Below are positions 26,768 through 37,664 of a stretch of 64,000 nucleotides of DNA, in pieces. The stretch is taken from the NCBI GenBank assembly GCA_002794785.1, contig NBBA01000007.1, positions 496,001 through 560,000 of the forward strand. The letters are read 5' to 3'. The notes under the pieces are model-generated. The model made no database searches. It was given only the letters and a program-made list of their open reading frames with translations, and had not been told where the DNA came from. The first letter of the stretch is position 1. Each line of letters opens with the position of its first letter. Made by a program: the position numbers and the translations under genes. The stretch is from Coniferiporia sulphurascens (Eukaryota > Basidiomycota > Agaricomycetes > Hymenochaetales > Hymenochaetaceae).

Positions 26768-27636
26768 ATGTCCCTTGCCAAGCTTACATCACTTTCCACG
26801 CAGACGCTGTCGCTTTTGCTGGAGCGCCAGCGTCTGCAGACGATGAGCCGGCCATCACCAGCGAGCGCCACGCAACACATTATGCGAAACTTATCACAAC
26901 TGCGCTCGGGAATCCTCGAGCTCGAAGCTTCAGAGGACGTACCAACGGAGGCTTCCGGCCTTTTGAGGAATCAGTTTACACGCATGCGTGACATGCTCGG
27001 AAGGGATGGGGAGGGTGTCGATCCGTGCGTATATTGCGGTCCTTTCGGTGTTTATTTTGTTTTTATGGATTGGAGTATTTAGGTTACCTCCTCTAGTTGA
27101 AGAGACGCAGGAAGGAGCCGGGCCTTCGTCCTCCTCGCCATCTCCGCCTCCTCAGCCGCCACGGAAGGACTCGCCATATGTCCCTTATTCCGATGAACCA
27201 CTTCCGTCTCCAGATGTAGGACCCGACCCATCCGAGATGCTGCAACAGCAGCGGTTGCTAATGGATGGTATGAAAACTGTCAATAAATTAGCAGCCTGTG
27301 CTAATTAGTTCGGGCTACAGAACAAGATGCGCACCTCGATCATCTTACACATTCTGTTGGCCGGCAACGGGACATTTCATTGCAAATCAACGACGAGCTC
27401 GGTGTACACTCGGGGCTTCTTGATGAATTTGACCACGACCTTGATGTTACACATAACCGTTTGAGTGGTGCGAGAAAGAGAATGGAGAGATTCGGTAAGG
27501 GCGTAAGGGGAAATCGTGAGTGTACTCCCGTTTTCATTCAAATAATGTAAACTTACTGGGACCACCAGTATCAACATACATGATCGCTGCTCTCATCTTC
27601 ATTCTTCTCATATTAATCGTCATCTTTAAAACATAG
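26768..27636 (+). CDS. Qc-SNARE, Syn8/syntaxin-8-like
   Basis: The start has a good context (GCCGCCATG). The N-terminal part begins MSLAKLTSLSTQTLSLLLER and is helical, followed by a Pro/Ser-rich linker (PSSSSPSPPPQPPRKDSPYV). Then comes a SNARE motif reading QDAHLDHLTHSVGRQRDISL and onward to LDVTHNRLSGARKRMERF, with the heptad layers visible and a central Gln at the INDEL end (SLQINDEL). A C-terminal membrane anchor follows (STYMIAALIFILLILIVIFK) and the stop after KT at 27634-27636. Four coding exons are joined by introns of 56-75 bp. Qc-SNAREs of this type function in fusion at the trans-Golgi and endosomes. Tail-anchoring with two residues after the helix is typical. The exact ortholog, Syn8 rather than Tlg1, is inferred. 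Confidence 0.85.
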
Positions 27637-27750
27637 CATGTTTGTTTTGCTCATCGTACGGGCTCTTTGTGTATCATTATGGAATTATACCAAGTTTTAA
27701 TTATATTACTGTCTACATGCTCCGATTCCCTAGTGCAATAGGGTGGCTGC

Positions 27751-28935
27751 TCAGTATGCGCTATTCCTAGCTATTTGAGCATTCAAGGTTGTTCCAAGAG
27801 GCAGCGAGAGGTTCCTAGCGGAACCTGAATCAATACCGGGGATTATTCTCGTCTCCCTCCTGTTGTCCGGCATGCGCGCGACCTGCGACCTGCTGCGCAT
27901 ACGCGGGCGCACTTTGTTGTACCACTCCCACGTCAGACGCATAATTTCACCGTCGGCCTCGTAAGGCGACGGGATCTCGGAGTAGTTGAAGCGTGCAGTT
28001 GGCCTCCGGACGAAGATGGCAGAGCATGTGGCAAAAGAGACCTCGATGTACGCGGGAATGAAAATGAAGGGTGCAGCGTAAGGGGGAAGGTTAAAGGGCG
28101 TGAGGTCAGTAGAAGAGGAGGGTTTCGATTGAGTAGGCTTTTTTGGCGTTGGGTCCTCCAATGAGTCGGACGCCTGTTCTGCGGTTACTCCGTCTTCCAA
28201 CTCTTGCGCCTCTACTTCAGCGTCGGACGTGCCCTCCGGAGGTGGTCTCAGGAAGCTAATCGCCTTAGGGTCCACGCTGACCATATCCCCGGGAGCGATA
28301 CGTGTGTTGGCGTTCGTGTGCTGCAAAATGGTTGGTATGGCGCATAGCTGGACTCAATGAAATAAACGCACCTTTTTACCATTGAGCATCACTCTGCCGT
28401 GAATCACAAGCCTCCGCGCCTCATATACACTGTGCGCGAAACAGCAACGGAAAATGAAAACGTCAATCCTGCGCTCGACCTCCTCATACATCAGACTCGC
28501 AACAGGAGCCTGCGCGAGCTTGTCTTCATCCTCCCGCTGGGCCTTTTCCCGTTCTGCCTGCTTCTCGCGGAGGGCCCATTTATTCAACGGCTCGAGGTCA
28601 TCACCGAGGGCTTTGCGCGAGTGCGGGCGGACGTCTGGCAGCGTCGAGGGAAGGTACCACCGCTTGAAGATCTTCTCGTTGATGAAGTCGCCGTGGTACG
28701 CGCGCGTGAGCTGCTTCGACTTCCAACGTTGCTGGAACAGTGTCTTTCCTGATTCCGTGAACACCGTATCGTCGCGCAGTTCGGTTAACGAGCGGCGGTA
28801 CAAGTTGTACAGGTTTCGCGGTGACCAGCTCTACAAGACAGACCGTTAACGCATTCGTTCAGAAACTGTATAAGTACTTTAAGTTACCATGCGCGGCAGA
28901 GCTCTCCTAATACCAAAGACATTGGCATCCCGCAT
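27751..28935 (-). CDS. Mitochondrial small ribosomal subunit protein uS4m (Nam9-like)
   Basis: A short first exon encodes MRDANVFGIRRALPRM (28935-28888). An intron ending TTGTAG at 28833 leads to SWSPRNLYNLYRRSLTELRD. The S4 RNA-binding motif reads FRCCFAHSVYEARRLVIHGR and then VMLNGKK. A second intron of about 50 bp separates this from HTNANTRIAPGDMVSVDPKA. The C-terminus continues with a charged insertion (DPTPKKPTQSKPSSSTDL) and ends LNAQIARNSAY at 27751. The mature protein is part of the mitochondrial 37S subunit; yeast Nam9 is the reference. The N-terminus is basic, in keeping with mitochondrial import. It is convergent with the Syn8 gene (115 bp apart) and divergent from GCP2. Confidence 0.9.
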
Positions 28936-29146
28936 CTCGACGACAAACGCGCCTGCGTCGCTGGTTGGGAGAAGTCGAGAGGAATAGCAGAAAAAATATG
29001 GACCCGCAAATCCCGCAAATAGAAACGTGACTTCATTTGTGACGAGTCCCGTTAGTTCCCTAATCCAGACCCACGAACTAAAGCCTCGCGTGTCCGAGTC
29101 CGACTCGCGAGCCGGAGACTGGTTTATCGGTGCAAGCACAGTCAGA
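28936..29146. promoter_or_regulatory. Shared divergent promoter of uS4m and GCP2 with a 13-bp palindrome
   Basis: Only 211 bp separate the two start codons. At 29095-29107 the sequence CGAGTCCGACTCG is a perfect inverted repeat around one central base. It contains the GAGTC/GACTC half-sites that recur in other intergenic regions here, so it is a candidate operator, but no factor is known to me for it. Confidence 0.5.
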
Positions 29147-32117
29147 ATGGATCCGTTCACACCTAAGGCGCGCTCAAGGTCCCGAAAAAACAAGCTCACT
29201 CTATCTGCGAAGCAGTATTCAAAGGTGAGGAGGAAACACGAGGAAGAAAGACGCGTCTGACTGACCAGCTCTAGATCACCGGGACGATCGCGTCAGTACG
29301 TCGAAGTAGGCTTGGCGAGGTCGGTGAAGATGCAGAGAACTTTTTTGGAGGTAATTTTACGCGTATCCAACTATAATTCGTATCCGTATCTACAATATTT
29401 ATCCAACCAGGCAACGATGAACCATCGTTCATTGCGGAAAGGTCGTTCGTGAATGCACCGCTCAACTCGCGTGTCCCTAGCCAGCCACCAAGTGCTAAAG
29501 GAAAAGGGAAGGCGAAGGTCGAGTCTCTTGACAAGGTACCATTGGATGTCCAAGAGGCACTGATACTTGAGGATCTATTGTTTGTCCTGATAGTACGGGG
29601 TTCCCCTGCATATCTTAATGTAACTTACCGATATTCGATATCAGGGCATCGAAGGAACATATATCACCTATCCGGCTGACTATTCCTTCGAAGACGAGAA
29701 TCCGCTTCGTGGAGTGCGATTTGCTGCTGCGCCTTCTCTTGACTTGTCCTTGCGCGATCTTGTCGAACGGATACTGCCCCTTGCGACTTTCTACACGGCA
29801 ATCACTTCGTTTGTCCAAATTCGAAGTCATCTGGAATACGGACTCGTAAACCATGCTCTGTGCGCTGCTATCAGGGACATGCTGAAGAACTATCATACCC
29901 TCCTATCGCAACTTGAACACGCATTTGCTACTTCACCTACTTTCTCCCTCCAGAAGCTCTGGTTCTATGTTCATCCGACTTTACATACGTTATCGCTGAT
30001 TTATGGCCTTATTACTGAACTGGTCGAAGTGGAAGATCCCCCCGAGTCCGAATCCTCTTCAAGCGGTTCGAGTGACGAACTTGACCCAGAGGAGCAAGCA
30101 CGGAACGAGGCCCTTGGCTTGGGCGGTGCAAAGCTCAAGGCCGTGCTTAGCGAAATCAAAAACGGTATGGGCGAAAACGGAGCGGCTGCAGGACCGGCAG
30201 TAGGCGGCGAAGTATTGACGATCCTGCATGAACGACTGCAACGTATGTCGGGCGATCCATCAGCGCTAGCATTACATCGTGCTCTGGTACGAGCCGCGGG
30301 CCGTCCGTATGCAGAGATGTTAGTCGCATGGATTCGCAGCGGGAAGTTGGACGACCCGTACGAGGAACTGTGTGTGAAGGAAAGCAAGTTCATCAACAAA
30401 GGGAACTTAGATGTTGATTACACGGACGAGTACTGGGAACGTCGATATACGCTGAGGGACGGGTCGACAGTTTCTGGAGGGTCTAAACAGCACCAAGCAG
30501 GTGTCCCGTCTCCAAGGACGCCTGGAGGCAGATTACCTGGAGGGGCATGTATCCCCCCTTTGCTTGAAAGCTGGAAGCACAAGGTCTTGCTCGCCGGGAA
30601 ATACTTGAACGTCCTTCAGGAATGCGGAAAAGAGATTAAACGGCCTGCTATTTTGGACGATGACGACCTTGCCATGGAAAGTGACAAGTGAGCACACGCT
30701 CGCTGCTATTAAAAACTTCTCTTATAACATAACTAGATTCTATAAATCCATCGAGGAAGCGTACACATTTGCGAACCGTACGCTCGTGAGCGTGCTTTTG
30801 CACGACCAGCAACTCATCCCTCGCTTGCGCTCTCTCAAGCATTACTTTTTTCTTTCACAATCAGCATTCCTTACCCACTTCCTCGATGCTGCGCACACGG
30901 AGCTGCGCAAGCCATCACGCCATGCATCACCCGACAAGCTTCAGAGCTTGTTGGAGGTCGCACTGAATGCGGAAGGCTGCTCGTTTGCCGCGGAAGGTGA
31001 GCCGACCTTCCGGGAAGACGTTCGCGTCGATATAGCAAACAGTGGACTGTACGAGTGGCTGATGAAAATCGTGAGTGTGAATGGCGTCATAGGAGGGGAC
31101 GAGAATGGCGAGATGGGTGCGGAGATGGGGAATGACGAAGCAAAGAAGTCAAAAGACAAAGATGAGAAAGACAAGAGCAAGCTACTAGGTATGATTTTGT
31201 CCACGTTTCCAGCTATTCCTCTAACAAGTGTCCAGCTGTGGATACCTTCCTGCTTGACTACAAGGTCAAATTTCCCCTCTCCCTCGTCATCTCACGCAAG
31301 ACGATCGTGCGCTACCAACTCATCTTCCGATTCCTACTACATTTGCGTCATGTCGAGCAGGCTCTTCTGACGATGTGGGGTGAGCACATGACACATCCAT
31401 GGCGCGTACCCGCACCTATGCACCCAGAACTTGAACGCTGGAGGCGACATGTATTTCTCCTGCGTGCACGCATGCTTGCGTTCGTGCAGCAGATCCTCGC
31501 ATTTGCGACATCGCAAGTGCTTGAACCTAACTGGCGCAAACTCGAGGCGACACTGGCACGTGTTGGCACAGTCGATGAGCTCCTGCGTGCGCACGTCGAC
31601 TTCCTGGATACGTGTCTTAAAGAGTGCATGCTTACTAGTGCAAAATTAATCCGGGTTGGTTTTCCGTCCCTTTCTGTATTTCTCCGCTTGACATTTGTTA
31701 TTTAGGCGTTCGAAAGACTCATCACGACGTGCATGACGTTTGCGTTGTACAATGCGTCATTCACGAAAACCGTCAACCAAGCGCACTTGACGCTCGAGGC
31801 TGCTGGAGGAGACATTACCAGCGTCCCGATGGAGAAGCGCTGGGACTTCCTTACCAAGTTTGAGAAAAATTTCGATCACTGGTGCGTAATTTTGTTTGAT
31901 CACTATCGGTTTGATAGCTTAACACCTAAAATCGATGACTTTATTTTCTCAGGTTCAATGTAAGGAAACCTATCTCAATATACTGATGCAGACAATCTTA
32001 TGCTCTATTTCACAGACCCACCTCGATTGTGTGCAATATTACGCATCAAGTGAAAACGGCGCACTGCTACCTCTTGTCACGCGTCTAACAAGCGTCAAGC
32101 GCCTGAAGAACACATAA
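29147..32117 (+). CDS. Gamma-tubulin complex component 2 (Spc97/Alp4 type)
   Basis: Starts MDPFTPKARSRSRKNKLTLS; about nine exons give roughly 870 residues. The GRIP1 region includes GIEGTYITYPADYSF, LRDLVERILPLATFYTAI, LWFYVHPTLHTLSLIYGLI, then WIRSGKLDDPYEELCVKES, YWERRYTLRD, LLAGKYLNVLQECGK. The GRIP2 region includes DTFLLDYKVKFPLSLVISRK, FRFLLHLRHVEQALLTMW, MLAFVQQILAFATSQVLEPN and VDFLDTCLKECMLTS. The nearly unbroken order of these motifs identifies GCP2. It binds gamma-tubulin in the small complex with GCP3 at the spindle pole body. An acidic linker of Ser/Glu residues (ESESSSSGSSDELDPEE) splits GRIP1. Near the C-terminus two introns flank a 7-nt exon (31953-31959, GTTCAAT) which completes the codons of KNFDHWFNTHLD. 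The stop is at 32115-32117. Confidence 0.92.
31953..31959 (+). other. 7-nt microexon of GCP2
   Basis: Intron 31882-31952 (GTGCGT to CTCAG) and intron 31960-32015 (GTAAGG to CACAG) enclose GTTCAAT. Including it gives the in-frame Trp-Phe-Asn-Thr-His-Leu-Asp, matching the GCP2 segment where a hydrophobic helix follows the F-x-x-NF motif. Omitting it breaks the frame. Confidence 0.75.
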
Positions 32118-32448
32118 TCCAAACGTGGGCTGGGTATCTGGGGTTGGGATCTTAGATTTACCGTAATTTAAACTGATTTGTTCATGTAGCCTACTGTCGC
32201 CATCTTCGTTTACTGGCCCCCATATGTTGTACTGAATCTCAAATTGTATCCCAATTTGCTATGTTTTTCAGTTTATTATTTGGAGACAAATCCAATGTAA
32301 TAGCTTCACGAACGTCAGCACGTGATCTGGACCTGATCCGAGGCGTGATCATCCGTTCCGTCTCCGGAGTAGTGGAACTTAAATAGTACGCGGCTTCGAC
32401 TGAGCCCTTTGTGTCTTTATCCCTGTGCTTGCGTACTGCTGAACTCGA

Positions 32449-34477
32449 ATGATTGCTGTCTTGCCCCCGGAAATTCTGCTGAACGTGATAGGGTACTGCA
32501 GCATCCAAACAATATGCTGTCTACAGTTTGTCTGTAAGGACTTCGACGAGTTCGTTAAGGAAAACGAGACTGCAATCTATCACGCTGCCGCTATACTTCA
32601 CCGCTTTATCGAACCTGATCAACTACTGCAAGATATACATGTAAACTACCCAGGGAGCTGGTTAGATGACTTGCGAGGATGGAAAGACCTTTGTACGCCC
32701 GATTGCATGAACCCGGTAACCGTCATTCTGTAACCCAAGTACATTTAGGTCAGAGATGGTTTCAGGTAGAGAGAAATTGGGAGGGACGTGGAGAAACGCC
32801 CCGAGAAACAATGTTGAGAAGCACAGGTGATGATGTCCATAGAATCAAGATCGACGAAAGACAGAATGCTAGGTTTGTCATTACGACTCACCAAAATGGC
32901 GGATTGCGGGTGACATGTATGGACACGGACACCGTCTTGTTTGCACTTGCCAAGGTAAGACCGCTCATATACATCTTCCCTGCCTTCTGTTTATCAATAC
33001 CTTAACAGAGTTATGTCCGACGCTTTGCTCATTGTGAGTACGAGAATGGGTTTTTAATCTTCGACCGATTTCAACCCCATGCCCTCGAGGTTTGGCGGCT
33101 TGAATCTTCCGACTGGGACGGGCGTCATCCGAATTCTCGTTACAATCCAGATGAGGCGCAAATTTGCGCGCCAAGGCGAGTGGTAGACCCGAGTGCAGAG
33201 TTTCCGCGCCACGGGAGCTTTGCGCCATGGGCCCTTTTCATCCCCCCTCATAATCCCCGCGCTTACCGCTTCGTATACCCAACACTCCTCGTTGGTTCGG
33301 AAGAGGGGGATGAGCTCTACCTCTTTGACGTGCCTTCCGCCACCCTTGTACAGACCATTCCTATTCCACGTGAGGACCTCCCTCCAGACGCATTCACGCC
33401 CGAAGGTACCTTATGTATCCTCTACGTCGAGCTCGGTGCACGTCATGTTTTCGTGTGTATGATGCACGGTGTGCTTATACTCCCGCGTGACTGGTCCCAT
33501 GGGCCTGGTGCTCGGAATGTATGCTTTGACTTCCCAACCATGGACCCAAATCTGCGCATCCCGCAGCTCATATGCAACTCCTCTGCGCGTATCAAACGTA
33601 TATCTGGCCCACCAAGCAACCAATCTATGCAGGAGTACATGATCATCGCGTCACGTGCCTCTGAGCAGGGCAGCTTCGGAGCACTCATGCGTCGAGGTGA
33701 TAATGGACAGCAATTTTCCGCAGGTACGTCAAAAGAATGAATCAAATAACGTGGAGTTTATGGTCCTCGTAGTGCATGTCTCGCCCTCCGGCAAAGACTT
33801 CGTCGCTATCACGTGGCTTGGGGTAGCATATTTCGTACGAGACTTTGAGCGCGTCCTGCGCGGCGAATGCTCATTTTCTGAAATTGCGCTGCGGATTGAC
33901 ATAAGTGCGCCTGCGACAAAGCTCGCCTTCGGCCACGATCGCGTCGTCATTCAAGCAGTCCGTACAGCTTCCTAGTCTACACAGTATCCAAGAGGGAGTG
34001 ACCTATTACTTACAGTTCAGCGGACTGTTCGTCTTTTCGCTGCACACCATGCCACACGGCATCATCACCCCACGCACGCACGATGGGGGAGTCGCCCCCA
34101 CGCCCGATCCTTTCCCGGAGATTTCAGTGCACCAACTGCTGCACTTCCGTAATCGGGACTCGCTGAGGCGGGTGAGCTGCGTCAGCTGTGTCACAAAGAC
34201 CGGTGTGTGGCTCGACTGGTCCATGCGCGCGCTCGAAGAAGCCAAGAGCCGTGATCCCATGACTGAGGATGAGGAAAATGAACTCATTAACTTCCGGGAA
34301 CTGCTTGGGGAGGAGAATGCGTATGGTAGGCCAAACCTATTGGTCCCAAAATCTGGGTTAATAATAGGCTACAGGCGCGCGCGCGGTATGCTTCATAGAC
34401 TTTTCCCCGCAAGCCACTGGGAGTATACTTTCGGCTTCTCGCGGCGGATAGAGGCCGGTATTTTGTGGCCGCCATGA
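32449..34477 (+). CDS. F-box protein with C-terminal propeller-like region
   Basis: The N-terminus reads MIAVLPPEILLNVIGYCSIQ, then TICCLQFVCKDFDEFVKEN, a recognisable F-box (LPxEIL start). The intron at 32692-32750 splits a Cys codon in WKDLCQRWFQVERNWEGRG, the usual W-K-x-L-C-x-x-R-W pattern after the F-box. Further exons carry repeated beta-rich segments (FLIFDRFQPHALEVWRLESS, DELYLFDVPSATLVQTIPIP) like a degenerate beta-propeller. Such proteins recruit targets to SCF ubiquitin ligases; the target is unknown. The junctions at 33724-33770 and 33959-34015 keep the frame. The end near ENAYG is uncertain: either the frame reads straight through, or a short intron (34326-34370) is removed. Both lead to the same stop at 34477. 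Confidence 0.8.
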
Positions 34478-35368
34478 AGAATCACGGCGCCGCCATTCGC
34501 CCCAGTCGAATTGACCTTCGTACACGTTTTCGAAATTTATTTCTGTCTGCTACTTCGCCGCAAGAGCCTCATACAATGACTAAACTACTACGCTAACTCG
34601 TTCTATCGAGAAAATCCGTTGAGGGGTTTATGAACAGAGCAATTTAAAAAAAAGTGAGCCCCCGGACGAATCGGAGAAAGGGTAATGGTCAATGGCAGGG
34701 GTAAAAGACCATGGGTAACAATGAGGATAAATTTGGTATGGGCGGAGCGGGCAATATTGACCGTGGCTATGCCGCAATGAGCCAGTGGTTTTAATTCCAT
34801 TGGCTGAGTCGTACTGTATAAATTGCGCAGATTTCGTGAGAGCAGTGCGTGCGTGGAGTCGGTAAAGTAACGGAGACATGTAGTCGTGGTGGATCGGAGC
34901 AGATACGAAGAGTGAACGATAGGCACGGGTAAAGGCGTTGATGATAAAAATAAGATACTCGCAAGGCTGTTCCACGCCGGGGCGAACAGACTGGTCGAGA
35001 CAGGGAAGAATGAATGTACGCGTGCCGATGAGAAAGAACTAGTGAAAATGAGGGAGGGATAACGAGAAATCCTGCGACGAAGAGTGATAGGGCGCCAGAC
35101 GACATTGATGAGACGGGACGATCCGTGTATAAAAATAAAAGGGGAAGGGACGAAGGGGCGAAAGAAAATAATTGAGAATCGGAATGGGATTGGAAGATGA
35201 TGGGTATTGAGAAAAGGGAATAAGACAGACAAGACCGAAAACAGAAATTGAACCGGACAGGCTACAATAACAGTTGACTAGAGTCAGAGATGAAATTCCA
35301 AGGTTCTTCACTTTCATTTTCCCCCGGGGGCACAAGCACATCATTCATCGTTTGGTATCAGGGCGATG
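34478..35368. other. Convergent intergenic region, probable 3' ends
   Basis: Between the F-box gene (plus) and the coiled-coil protein gene (minus). The minus strand is very pyrimidine-rich (TTCTTTCCCTCG-like) and would be the 3' flank of the minus-strand gene. The 209-codon frame at 34603-35232 is low-complexity Ser/Leu/Phe sequence typical of such a flank and is not called as a gene. Confidence 0.5.
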
Positions 35369-37664
35369 TTATTGGACACTACCTCCATCTGGCGCAAAGG
35401 CGGGAAAGCCCTCAGCATCCCCATTTGGACTACTCGGCGAGGACGCGTAGCATCTGTCACTTCCTCCAGTATGTTCGACGTCCCCGGACAACGCGTCGTT
35501 TGCGCTCTCACGGGCCTCTCCCCAAGGAGTGTCACCCTCGGCGCCGTGAGATGGCCCATCCACGATGTCCGCTACAGCGTTCCCAGCCACACAGCTCCCT
35601 CCCTGCTCCCCCCTGCTCCCCTCGGTCTCGTCCTCATCTCCACACGAAATCCACTCCCGTTCGGGCGGGGACGCTGTTCGATGCGGTTGCGGATTCCCTA
35701 ACTCTGACAAGCTTGCGAAAGTGAACCCGTCGCGCGCTGCGCGGCCCACAACGGACGCGGACCGCGATTCGACGCCGGATCCAGACCCTGACATTGACCC
35801 AGACGGAGAGGCAAGTGATGGCGAGCGGATACTCTCAGGACGTTTCAGAATTGCCTCCGCCAGTTCCTCGTTCACGTCGTCGTTACTCCCACCGAGTACA
35901 TCGAAATTACCAAGACCTGTAGACCCGTATTCACGTGAGGCAGAAACGATGTTTGAACCGGAGCCGTTGCGAGGTGCCATATGCGGAAGGTTGGAAAAAA
36001 ATGGATACGGGAAAGCGTGAGAGTGGAGAGGCATTGTGTTAGCTCCAGGAATGGGAACCGCTGGTGAGGGGTAACAAAAAGGCAAAGGGGAGTGCAGTGG
36101 AAACCCGTTAGGTTGTTGATGTGACAAGTAGGGCTGCATCTGCGCGTGCGAAATAGTTATGGACAAGGCCTGCAGTTGGCTTGTAACGTGTTGAAGTTGT
36201 GTCTCAAGCTTAATAGTGACATAGAAAAACAGTGTTAGCAGCCAGCCACGGAACGGAATGACGCATATTGCGTACCTCGGCTTCCCTCCGTCGCCGTCGA
36301 TCCGCATCCTCGTTCCAGCGATAACGCAACACATCGCATTCTTGCTTGAACTTCTCCAGACTTCTGCGATATTGCTCCTCCCTTTTCCGAGAAGCCTCCA
36401 GTGCACCTTTGTACGACGCGACTTGTGCTTGTAACGATGCGCTAGGCGGGGGCGTCGAGCTTGGAGATGTCATCAACATTGAAGATTTCGGCACAGGAGA
36501 CATGGACGCGCGAGACAGCGAGCGGAAACGGGGTGGTGGACTCTTGCTCCTTACTCTGCGGTATTGCTGCGTCTCACCATCCCAGCTTGACTCTGACACA
36601 GCCAAAGAGGCCACAGAACCAGAAGAGGGTGTCTTCGGGTGCGTTCTGCTGCACGATACGTGGGCGCTACCGTTTGCAGCCCCGAGCCACGTTGGCTGCG
36701 TTTTTGTAGACGGAACAAACGGAACCGGTTGTGAGATGGACACAGGAAAGAACTCGCCATCCTCAGCGATTAAATTCAGATGAGACGAAACGGGGGACAT
36801 TGAGGCAGCACAGGCAGAATCGGACGCAGGAGTATTCGGCTTCGTCACGCCGACGTGTTCCCGTTCGGTGTGATCGTCGCTCGTCTGACTCGAGACGTGC
36901 GTTGAGATTCCCAGAGATGACTGGGAGTCTGACATTGACGAATAATCAGAACGGTTGTCCTGGGGAATGTCGCGCATGGTATCCGCGGTTATGCTGTGAG
37001 TCAGCGTCCAGTCCGTGGACTTAGGGCGCGGGGTGTCTTCGGTGGGTTCGTAGTCAGACACCGACCGCACTCTGGATGATGAGCGACTACTGCCTGCAAG
37101 GGAGGGGGAGCGCGAGTTGGACGAGCTCGACCCAGCCTGAGCCGAGTCCGATGGTGCCTGCACCTGCAGATGTAAGTCCGAAAGCGATGATGACCCCAGC
37201 GCCGGTGTCTCTGCAGCGGCTTTCTTGCGCTCGTGCTTCAAAACATCCTTGTGCACCTCCCGACCTCGCTTCCGACGTTCCTTTGACCTTTTGGCGATGG
37301 GCCCGGATGCAGACGCAGGCGCGTTGTCACCTCGCGCCCCTGTGCCCGCTTTGGCGTCCACAGCATGTGTTGGTGCAGGGACAGGATCCGGTGATGGGGC
37401 CTCTTCAGTCTCGGGGTGTCGACTGCTCCCCGGCGGACCAGAGGTGGATCCCGAACGCTGTTTCTCGCGACGTGAGCTTTCTACGTGGCGAAGTATGCGC
37501 GCCCTGCGAGCAGCGGCCTCGGCGTATTTGTGGTACTCCTGCCAGGTTCGGTGACCACCGACGACGAGAACGAGAGAAACGAAAGCATAGACAATAATAC
37601 GGTATTCATCATGCAGCCAGGCGCCGGCGCCGTCGTTTGCATTGACGCTGTTGGCGTCGGCCAT
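35369..37664 (-). CDS. Membrane-anchored Ser-rich coiled-coil protein, function unknown
   Basis: The start chosen is at 37664 (MADANSVNANDGAGAWLHDE), because a single hydrophobic segment (RIIVYAFVSLVLVVGG) then sits at residues about 22-38. The segment after it is basic and helical (AEAAARRARILRHVESSRRE), which suggests a short lumenal N-terminus and a cytosolic body. A long Ser/Pro/Thr-rich region of low order follows. A coiled coil reads SRKREEQYRRSLEKFKQECD and continues to ADRRRRREAE. An intron (36275-36210, GTACGC to TTAAG) leads to a second helix LETQLQHVTSQLQALSITIS. The rest is disordered, with Ser/Gly/Pro stretches, ending DGGSVQ at 35369. About 740 residues in all. I recognise no family. 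The anchor plus coiled-coil plan is typical of tethers or scaffold proteins, but this is inference only. The longer frame starting at 37814 adds an unlikely N-terminal extension. Confidence 0.75.

Noticed and set aside
34603..35232. A 209-codon minus-strand reading frame
   Set aside because: Its composition is Ser/Leu/Phe/Pro low complexity caused by a pyrimidine-rich strand, and it lies in the 3' flank of the minus-strand coiled-coil gene. No family features.
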